From assembly GCA_037039925.1 (NCBI GenBank), contig JAXRKP010000842.1, positions 86,001 to 150,000 on the forward strand: a stretch of 64,000 bases of DNA. Direction: 5' to 3'. This DNA is from Doris montereyensis (lineage: Eukaryota > Mollusca > Gastropoda > Nudibranchia > Dorididae). Made by a program: the position numbers and the translations under genes. The notes below the pieces were generated by a model, which was not told the origin of the DNA, did not search any database, and was given only the letters and a program-made list of their open reading frames with translations. Below, in pieces: positions 56,056-64,000 of this stretch. The number at the start of each line of letters is the position of its first letter. Positions within the stretch are counted from its first letter, which is position 1.

Positions 56056-56150
56056 GGGGACTACGTAGCCACCATGACTAGGTAGTCCCCAATTGGGGAG
56101 CACGTAGTCATGTTGGCTACGTAGTCCCCAATTGGGGTCTACCTAGACAC
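56056..56150. repeat. Palindromic-core repeat, second locus
   Basis: Contains GGGGACTACGTAGCC, GACTAGGTAGTCCCCAATTG, GGCTACGTAGTCCCCAATTG and GGTCTACCTAGAC, so units face both ways (GGGGACTACGTAGCC is the exact complement of GGCTACGTAGTCCCC). Confidence 0.9.
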
Positions 56151-56152
56151 TT

Positions 56153-57235
56153 CCATCGAGCATTTATTCTGCCAAGTGAAACAAAAATAATATTGCTTCA
56201 ACTCACAAGTTCGGGACGCTAGTCAGCAGCTTTGTTACCTCAACTTTTGCTTTTTTTCGCCCCCATTCACATCAGGTTTTAACCTTTTAGCAACAGAGCC
56301 ATCTTCATGATCAACTTGGCACATTCTGAGGATGTAAAAATAGTATTTATCTTTGTTCTTCTCTGGGGGAGGTGAATCGACACACAGTCCCATCGAAGAC
56401 AGCCGAAAAAAGGAGTCCCATGTGTCGATCACAACACACATAGATCAAGATCTATCTGAGATCCTTATAAGAAATAGATAATAAAATGATCTATAAAAAT
56501 TAGAAAAATAACTACTACTTGACCAGATCCTAGATCTAGATCTATCCATTTTCTTTATGGCCAGCACTATTGACCATCATTTACTTCTAGATCTAGACAG
56601 ACCTATTACGATAATACACTGCGTAACACAGCAAAAAGTAGTAAAAGAAAATAAACTAAATATATCTAGATCTAGTTCTACTATTCTTTACTTTTATCTT
56701 TTAAGATACAAGAATACGGTTGCCTTTAAGGATCTAAGTTTTTGAGTCATGATCGATGAAGGCATGTGGCCAGTGGTTATTCAGTGTCCGCCGTAGCGTT
56801 TACTTTTTCAGTCGCTAAGACACTTACAGTATGGTAGTTCCAGCAGTATATCGTTTCGTAGGCCTATTATTTGATTCATTATAATATCAGTATCCTGACT
56901 ACTGACAGTGACAGAAAAATCGGTAGTCTAACAGGTTAGCAGGCAATAAAAAAAATAATAATAATAATAATAATAATAACGATAATAACGATGGTAATAA
57001 TAAGGATGATGATGATGATAATAATAACAATAATACATGTAATACTGACAGTAATACTAATAACAATAATAAAAACATTAACAATAATAGATTAGTAATA
57101 ATAATAATAATTATATTAATAATAATAATAATATTATTATAATATTAATATAATGATAATAATAATGACAATAATAATAATGATAAGAATGATAATAATG
57201 ATAATAATGATCATAGTTTAAAAACATAATACTTA
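56153..57235. repeat. Duplication blocks A2 and C2, with (AAT)n
   Basis: A2 (56153-56575) and C2 (56807-57080) repeat A1 and C1 with many short deletions. 56947-57235 is AAT/ATA-rich. No coding potential. Confidence 0.88.
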
Positions 57236-57240
57236 ATTAT

Positions 57241-57385
57241 AGAGCCCGAATATCCTGGTTTCTATAGGTGAAGGAACAAGGACAATAATCAGAGGACGAG
57301 GGAGATTTTACTAATAAGCTATAATAATCCATTTTGACCTTGGGTAGAGGGGGAAATGGGAGTGTCTTTCCCAAGGAACAAAGCC
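57241..57385 (-). mobile_element. SINE family 2, degraded fragment
   Basis: AGAGCCCGAATATCCTGGTT, TCTATAGGTGAAG, GACAATAATCA, GGGTAGAGGGGGAAATG and TCTTTCCCAAGGAACA follow the order of the copy at 23080, with numerous deletions. Confidence 0.6.
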
Positions 57386-58140
57386 ACAATAGGGATCATA
57401 ATAAGGATAATAATAATAATAATATTAACATAATAAGGAGGAAGATGGGAAGAGGGACAAATTTACATAGATATTAAATAACAATTATAGTGGTATAGTA
57501 GGACTTAGTAGTAGTAGTGAGTAGAAGTAGTAGAGAGGAAATACTCAAAACGCGATGAATTGAAGGCAGTAATAGGTAGAGAAGACTTGGGCAAAACCAC
57601 ATCAGTCACACAATAACGATAAGACCAAATGTATATATGTGATTTTTAAACATTCGGAAAAAGAAAAAAGAAGAGGAAAAAGAAAAAAGGGGGAAATAAG
57701 GGAATGAGAATGAGGTCATGGTAATGAGCAGAGACAGACAGACAAAAGACAGAGCTCCTCCCCAGAGAGGAGAGAGAGGGGATTGAAGAGGGGAGAGGGA
57801 GGGAGAGAGGGGATGATGAGAAGATGAATATGGAATGTAGCTGTGACTCTCAGTTTCTTTGTAATGGATGGAGGTGAGAAGATGATTGACCCATTCGACA
57901 AGATCACAAAGATTACCCAAACTGCTATTGTCGATGATAAGGTGGGTCGTGGAAGGTGAAAGGTCATCCGTCTTGGACATCAGGGATTATGATTAGTCAT
58001 AAAAGTTCATGCTTTTAGTATACACGGTAATTTGATATTTACATGACATAATCTCACACATTGACATACAACTTATAAATACTTGGTAACTACAACAAAA
58101 AGTATTTCACAACAATCGAGGAGACTTGCCCGTGATGTAG
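57386..58140 (-). other. Unrecognised ORF region next to purine-rich DNA
   Basis: The minus-strand frame at 57606-57980 begins MSKTDDLSPSTTHLIIDNSS, LGNLCDLVEWVNHLLTSIHY, which looks like ordinary protein. It then becomes Ser/Leu/Pro-rich where the DNA is GA-rich (57770-57815). It could be the start of an exon; no family recognised and no donor chosen. Confidence 0.25.
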
Positions 58141-59205
58141 ATTTTACTTAGGAAACTATTGATACCATCCGGTGCGTCTTTTGTGTTTCTGAATATTAAT
58201 CTAGAATCTAGATCTACACCCCGCACCTGGATCTATCAACAGTAGGCTACGGTAAGACTGCATTGGTTAAAACAAACAAAAAACCCATCTTAATCTCAAT
58301 AAAATAATAGCTCTAGATCTAGAATAGACAGTCACAGTGCAACATCTAGATCTATCTAATACTAATAATTATAATAATGTATAAGGGAAGGCGAAACCGA
58401 CGTTCACTACATCTACAACAGATCATAAAACATCCCACATGTCACACATCTACATCATGAAACAGTCACAACACCAATCAATTCAGAGCCAAAACTATAT
58501 TTCTTGACTCATTAGTGTATAGATTCCCCGACCGGAATACGCTGACCTAGATCTAGACCTAGCTAGATTCAATTTAACCGCAATCAGATCGCAGTGGTGT
58601 GTTTACGTTTTCTAATCTTCCCGTAATGCTAATGATGAGTAATAAGAAAATGATTAATAATCTCTCTCCGTAATAATGTTCACAGCCGTCGTGAATACGA
58701 AGGAAACGGTCTTATTCTTATGTAACAGTCCATTATGACAAAATTGATGATAAAAAGAAAAAACAAAAGCAGAAAAGACATAAAGAACGTCTAGATCTAG
58801 AGCTAGACGATTGAAGGAGAACGATGAAATATGTGTAGTGTGTGTTTAAAACAACAAAGGAAGTACAGTAGCTAAAAATACCATCAGCTTCGAGGAAACC
58901 GACGCTATTACTATTACATTTTGTTGTTCATTCAGAAGTAACTGTAACACTATATTTTGATTCTTCAATTTCAACCCATTTTGGCAGAGGTGCGATGGCA
59001 TGTATGAAAAGGATACATGGCGCAGTCAATAGGTAAACCTATTTGATGGCATGAGTTTTAAGCCGCGCTTTCAATAGGTTTCACTTTTTGCTCTGTGACT
59101 TTATCTTCACTCTCTGAAAAGATTAATTTGCTGGTGTTGTGAAAGACTATTCACCTGAGGGATTGTAACATTGTTTTATACACACTTCAATCATCATTCA
59201 TCATC
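58141..59205. other. AT-rich spacer rich in AGATCTAGAT motifs
   Basis: No supported gene. TCTAGA/AGATCT-type motifs at about 58200, 58315, 58350, 58545 and 58793. Confidence 0.4.
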
Positions 59206-59209
59206 ATTG

Positions 59210-60010
59210 TCTCATCACCCTATACCGGGGTATAGATCACGAACAACAGACTTCCACTTATTCCCATCTTGGGAAAATTCTTGATAAGTCCTCCACAAAA
59301 GACCCCCTCTTCAAATCATCCTTCAGTAGCCTTCTCCAGGTTAATCATGACCTACCCTAAATCCTTTGCCCCTGTGGATTCCACTGAAGGGCATGTCTTG
59401 TAGTTCTTTCTGGAGGTTTTCTGAGGGTGTCTTATCCATCTCCATCTCTGCTGTCCTATTTTTTCTGCTATTGGTTTCTGCGTTGTTTTTTCCCCTAGAG
59501 TGTTTCATTTTTGATTTATCTGACCATTGAATCCATAGTACCGGGGTATTTTCCTAAGGCAAATGTTGACAAAGCTCTGAAGTTTTCTGCCCAGGTCTTA
59601 GATGGGCAGACAAGTCTCATAACCATGTAACTGAAACAATATCGATTTGACATTGGAATTAAAAAGTATAATCTCTGTTTTAATGGTGATGATGCGGTCT
59701 TTCCAGATTTTGTTTACGTTCCTAAATGCTGTTCTTTGATTTTCCTATTCTTGTGATATCAGATGTGTTTCCCCACATTATCAAATACATGCAAAGATAG
59801 GTTTAGATTAAGGTGTCCAACTTTCAGAGGCTTACTGTCAACGGTGATTGGTTCAGAGCTTGCTGTTTTCACTTTCAATACGGTATCTTTGATTTTTCGT
59901 GGTGTATTCTGAGAATTGGATGATTCTGAAAGACTTGTTATTTTACTCTGCATCTGCTGCTGGTTGTGTGATAATAATGCCAGGTGGTTCAAAAGATCAA
60001 GATCGTCTAG
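59210..60010 (-). pseudogene. Second LINE lineage: end of RT domain and C-terminus
   Basis: Minus strand. 59992-59759 reads LALLSHNQQQMQSKITSLSE, then VLKVKTASSEPITVDSKPL, the stretch after the (Y)ADD-LALL motif of the RT. The downstream parts, in changing frames, give NSNVKSILF-QLHGYET near 59640, then QRWRW-like, HTLRKPPERTTRHALQWNP, and GRS-LTWRRLLKDDLKRG at 59290-59440. This resembles RTE/CR1-like ORF2 ends (LR+..GKRKRGRP..TWRR) and differs from the other LINE fragments in the window. Multiple stops. Confidence 0.72.
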
Positions 60011-60112
60011 ATGGGTCCATACTTAAATCAGGTGGGTCATTCTAATGCCTTTTAAGGTTCTTGAAGGGCAAGAAATATACATGAGCTTAGAGACGTAATC
60101 GCAGGAACTCTA

Positions 60113-60115
60113 TTA

Positions 60116-60203
<88 letters not shown>

Positions 60204-60453
60204 GAGATATGATGATAATAATAATAATATAGTTATAAAGATAGATGATAGATAAGACGGAGAGAGATAGACGGACAGACATATAGATAGATAGATAATG
60301 ACAGACAGATAGACAGATAGATAGACAGATAGATAGACAGACATACAGAGATATATAGATAATAGATATACAGAGACAGAGGAGAGATATAGATGAAAGA
60401 CATATATGTATATATATAGATATATAGACATATAGATATATAGATGGATATAC

Positions 60454-60527
<74 letters not shown>

Positions 60528-60585
60528 TATAGATATATAGATGGATATAGAGATATATATATATATATACATGAGATATATAGAT

Positions 60586-60651
<66 letters not shown>

Positions 60652-60852
60652 ATATAGAGAAAGATATATACACAAGGGATAGATTGATAGATATAGATGG
60701 ATAGGCCTATATTAGATGGATGGATAGATAGATGGATAGATAGATTAATGGATAAATATATAGATGGAAAGATATATACATGTAGATATATAGATAGATA
60801 TATGGGTTTATGGATATATATATATAATGTATAATATATATATATACGTATA

Positions 60853-60888
<36 letters not shown>

Positions 60889-61020
60889 TGTATGTATGTA
60901 TGTATTTATATATATGTATGTATGTATATATATATTTATGTATGTATATATATATGTATTATGTATGTATGTATTTATACATAGACAGATTGATACATAG
61001 ACAGATTGATAGATAGATCG
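60113..61020. repeat. Microsatellite cluster: (AAT)n, (ATAG/ACAG)n, (TA)n, (GTAT)n
   Basis: (AAT)n 60113-60205; AGAT/AGAC-type tetranucleotides 60240-60440; (TA)n 60455-60515 and 60590-60625; (GTAT)n about 60859-60905; mixed TATG/TAGA to 61020. Confidence 0.96.
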
Positions 61021-61440
61021 ACAAATAAATAGATAGATTGGCCATTGAAATGTATGAGAGATGATTTATATGTATAGGTTATTATGTATTTTCAATAAAG
61101 GGCAACGGAAATGAAACAATCTGATCTATATTACGTTCATCCCATTTGTGATATGGACAAAACAAAAATAAATTACTATAAAACGTGAAACTAATAAGAA
61201 ATTAATAATGTTAGATACGCACTTATTTCGTAAGTAAAATCTGAAACTGGAGACGAAAAACCCAAGACATAATAATGTAAAAACCAAAACAAAACAATCC
61301 TCACAGAGACAAAAGCAGAAATTTACGCAGGAACCAAGTCAAACAAACATTAAGGGGTTAATATGGTGAACTCATTATGAAATTAAATAATGTATTATCA
61401 AACAATGTCTTGACTTATAATAATTATGTTTTTTATTAAA
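61021..61440. other. AT-rich spacer, no gene seen
   Basis: No ORF or repeat recognised. Confidence 0.4.
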
Positions 61441-61464
61441 GTCATGTAGTGAGATACGTTTTCA

Positions 61465-61650
61465 ACCGTGAACAAAGCTTATGAAAGGAGTAATAATATC
61501 ATACAAAATGAGATAGAAAAGATAAATTTATCTAATCTCGAAGTTGGTGCATTTGCTAACCTTTTCGAATCGAATAACAGACTTCTGACCGCACAAACTT
61601 ATTCCAATGCACAGCGGTCTGTAGTATTGCAGAATGCGTTGATGATTTAA
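61465..61650 (+). other. Unrecognised ORF of protein-like composition
   Basis: The open frame reads NKAYERSNNIIQNEIEKIN, LSNLEVGAFANLFESNNRLL, TAQTYSNAQRSVVLQNALMI-stop. It has no ATG before the conserved-looking part and no clear acceptor. It may be an exon, a relic or chance. Confidence 0.25.
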
Positions 61651-61669
61651 CTTGGATTAACTTGGGATT

Positions 61670-61925
61670 TATCCCATCCGCCAGATAAGGCGATCATTGG
61701 ATGCTGAATCAAGATGAAACAGCAAGCTGAAAGACGTGTGAATTGTGAAAGAGAAGAAGAAAAAAGAAGTGGGTCTAACACCACCGCTTTTGGTTCCGTA
61801 CCATTTTTTATGCTCAGGGCGAATTAAGACCGAGGAGTGAGCAAGGCAAAAGGCAGTGAAAGAGTGAAAGGAAGGAGTAGGACCCACCAACAGCACTCAG
61901 CAACATCCCACATAAAGGTAAAACA
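61670..61925. repeat. Dispersed repeat X, two adjoining copies
   Basis: TTTATCCCATCCGCCAGATA, ATCAAGATGAAACAGCAAG, AGTGAAAGGAAGGAGTAGGA and CCACCAACAGCACTCAGCAA match the set at 18.1-21.1 kb. Confidence 0.5.
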
Positions 61926-62806
61926 CTGAGGCAGTAGTAATGTCGACAGCGACGACTGTGGGCACAAAACAGGAAGGAACATATGACCTCCGCGTCAGCA
62001 CCTATCGCCTGCCATGAAAAGTGGGCACACTTCGGATTTTGTAACTACACTTCTAGAAACAAACATCTTCCCCCTCCTCAAACAAAACAGCAACATTAAA
62101 CAAATAACAAAACCCCCCACCAAAACCACCAACAGCAACAAAAACAACAGTAAAAAATAAAATAAAAACATAGTACATCCCCCCACACCCCCACAAAAAA
62201 AAAGAAAAAAAGAAAACAAAAACAAAACAACAAACAAAAAACATAATAAAACCCAACAACAACAAACAGATACAAAACAAAACCAGTGTTTCGTTAGCAA
62301 AAAGATTTTCGCGTGAATAGATCTAATAATGTCTAGAGTAGCATCTATTCTACATCCTAGACTTGAACGCTGAACCTTCAGCTTGAAAGGGCACCCAGTA
62401 CCTTCGGACTACGACACTCTGAGGACTGAAGTGCAAGGTGGGATTCGTATCAAATCTGTACTTAGTGGTGACGTTGGTGCTTCTTTCAAATAATAAGAGC
62501 TATACGATGATGACTAGGTACAAGTGCACTGCTACAATGCCACATTTAAATAAGCTCAAAGCACAGGGGGCGGGGGGGTTGGATTATTAACGTTCAATAC
62601 AGCGGTAATTCTGAACACGCTCATTAGAAAATATTTTTTTCCTTATTATACTCAGTGCGTCAGATTCATAAAGCAACAATTAAATGTAATGATACTGGTA
62701 TATTACAACAATTATATAACGCATGTCCATTCATTAATCATAAAAGTCATCATATAATCTGAGATTATTGAGTTATTTTATAGACTTCCGGAAAACTCAT
62801 TATTAA
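61926..62806. other. Spacer with A/C-rich low complexity
   Basis: 62070-62290 is A- and C-rich (CAACAACAAACAGATAC type). A tRNA-like B-box (complement of GACTTGAACGCTGAACC) near 62355-62380 has no matching A-box and is not called as a gene. Confidence 0.4.
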
Positions 62807-62966
62807 TTAACATTCCATCTTGTCGCTGCATAATTCCTCTTCAGTGCTGGCGTCCTTCCGGTACATGGACGTTCTTGACCGCACAAACTTGACCGAAACC
62901 TTTGACCTATGCCACACGTTGTGCTGCACGAGCTCCACTGTCCCCAAGAGAAATTCTCTTTTGACG
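62807..62966 (-). CDS. Terminal exon with one thrombospondin type-1 repeat, one frame break
   Basis: The minus-strand acceptor ATTACAG precedes 62966. The exon reads SKENFSWGQWSSCSTTCGIG, QRFRSSLCGQERPCTG in one frame. After a one-base shift near 62858-62862 it continues KDASTEEELCSDKMEC and TAA at 62807-62809. The WxxW (WGQW), CSxTCGxGxRxR and six-Cys spacing are diagnostic for TSR modules of extracellular proteins (ADAMTS, hemicentin, thrombospondin, semaphorin-5 and similar). The parent protein cannot be told from one module. The frame needs one extra base to join both halves; either an assembly deletion or a damaged gene. Upstream exons should lie to the right of the window. Confidence 0.78.
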
Positions 62967-63254
62967 CTGTAATTGTAATTGTAATGCATTGGGGTAACAA
63001 GGGGCAGAGAAAATAGATTTATTTATGAATACATAACAACGCCACTGATAAGTCAGACAAGTGGAGGGAACTGACAAACTTTAATTATGTGGGATTGAAA
63101 GTATGAAAATATGTACGACACGAGGGACGTTTGGAACGCAATGTCTCCTCCTAGGCCAGAATTGTCGAAATACCCCAAAACACTGACCTGTAGTATTATG
63201 TACAGTAGAAGAAAAAAGCTTGGCCTGTCTGCTACAAGTTGATATACATGTATT
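62967..63254. other. Intron/spacer upstream of the TSR exon
   Basis: No coding support. Confidence 0.4.
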
Positions 63255-63780
63255 ACCTGTATAGCTGGGCAATGGACGGGTAAGCACCTGTTCGGAGATT
63301 AGGCGGTCCCGCCCTCCACGAGTCTCCTGCTACCTTGCAGAAAGGTCTTGGCTTACCACAGGCTAAAGGAAGCTAAACGAATTAACCCTGACAGAAAATA
63401 ACCCCGGGCAGTGGACAGGTAAGCACATGTACGGGGGAGTAGATGATCCCGCCCTCCACGAGTCTCCTGCTGCCTTGCAGGCGGGTCTTTGGTTGACCAA
63501 AGGCTAAGGGTGTTAACCCTGACAGAAAACAACCTGCTCTCTTGCAGACTGGTCTTGAATGACTAAAGGCTAAAGGAGTTAACCCTGACAGAAAATAACA
63601 ACCTGCTGCCTTGCAGGCTGGTCTTGAATGACTAAAGGCTAAGGGAGTTAACCCTGACAGAAAATAACAAGGCTTGGTAGGAGGCCTCAAGGTGGCAGCC
63701 CCACCATCTACCTAGGGTACAGTGGGCTAATCCTGTTCATCCAAAACAACCTGATTCAGAGAAGTAAAACAAATATAACC
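63255..63780 (+). mobile_element. LINE 5' leader, partially duplicated
   Basis: A truncated leader start at 63265-63405 (GGTAAGCACCTGTTCGG ... GTCTCCTGCTACCTTGCAG) is followed by a full leader at 63410-63780, with GGACAGGTAAGCACATGTAC, four sub-repeats of about 66-69 bp, and the closing CCACCATCTACCTAGGGTAC. Same organisation as 8760-9410 and 11585-11910. Confidence 0.82.
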
Positions 63781-63789
63781 GGCTTGATC

Positions 63790-64000
63790 TTTGGAAGACA
63801 AAAGTGGAAACGAACACGGACTGTGATTTTTCGAACATGGAATGTTAGGGCATTAAATGGAAAAGAGTTAAAATTAGTTAAAGAAATTGAAAAATTCAAA
63901 GTAGATATTTTATTACAGAAACAAAGAAAAAAGGACAAGGAATAGAAAATGTAGGACTGAATCATATTTTAATCTTCTCAGGAGTAGATGCCAAAGATAG
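63790..64000 (+). pseudogene. LINE ORF2 start (endonuclease N-terminus), cut by window end
   Basis: RTRTVIFRTWNVRALNGKEL, KLVKEIEKFKVDIL matches the endonuclease start of the minus-strand LINE at 11380-11500. A frame change after KFKVDIL and a TAG at 63942-63944 interrupt it, so at least this part is not intact. It continues beyond the window. Confidence 0.8.

Noticed and set aside
60052..60675. 207-aa Ile/Tyr/Ser-rich minus-strand ORF
   Set aside because: Translation of (TA)n, (AAT)n and (AGAT)n microsatellites.

Overview
The window looks like nuclear DNA from an invertebrate animal. A mollusc, probably a gastropod, is my best inference. The grounds are metazoan split genes with GT-AG introns, tRNA-headed SINEs, several LINE lineages, piggyBac, hAT and Mutator-like transposons, and a very high load of micro- and minisatellites. 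There are no bacterial operons, rRNAs, CRISPR arrays or convincing tRNA genes. Real host coding sequence is a very small share of the 64 kb. Several coding blocks carry single-base frame breaks, which could be pseudogenisation or residual long-read indels; both readings are kept open.

Host genes. (1) The last two exons of the mRNA-export factor GLE1 (+, 3.8 and 5.1-5.6 kb), with one frame break in the last exon. (2) Three consecutive exons of the dCTP pyrophosphatase DCTPP1 on the minus strand (35.6, 34.1 and 16.3 kb). They join in perfect phase across a 35-nt micro-exon and a 17.6-kb intron; the first coding exon was not found. (3) A full-length paraoxonase-family lactonase/arylesterase with its whole CDS in one exon (+, 40.5-41.7 kb), preceded by a plausible splice acceptor and an AUG-UAA start-stop uORF. 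(4) A terminal exon with one thrombospondin type-1 repeat (-, 62.8-63.0 kb).

Layout. 0-1.8 kb: broken piggyBac-like transposase (-), running off the left edge. 2.4-7.6 kb: a fold-back element, two SINE families, the GLE1 3' end and a pogo-like non-autonomous element. 8.7-11.9 kb: a LINE with its repeat-bearing 5' leader and further leader copies. 15-24 kb: a string of minisatellites (44, 86, 15, 45, 40 and 18 bp units) between SINEs and LINE 3' fragments. 25.9-27.5 kb: a hAT element with ZMYM-like transposase remains. 28-33 kb: more arrays (42 and 60 bp, and a degenerate purine-rich array) and long (GA)n tracts. 34-36 kb: DCTPP1 exons around a SINE-derived 44/50-bp array. 37.4-39.9 kb: a 2.5-kb, 27-bp satellite. 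40.5-41.7 kb: paraoxonase. 43-57 kb: two related but decayed Mutator-like (MULE) loci and nested segmental duplications. 57-64 kb: a degraded second LINE lineage, microsatellites, the TSR exon and the 5' end of another copy of the first LINE.

The observation I rate highest is that two unrelated-looking minisatellites (18-bp units at 23.5 kb, 44/50-bp units at 34.7 kb) both seem to have been born by tandem amplification inside the same SINE family. Next come a 55-bp LINE tail insertion with an intact 12-bp target duplication, the DCTPP1 micro-exon, and a MULE-SWIM-PHD domain combination. I found no new defence, biosynthetic or signalling system.
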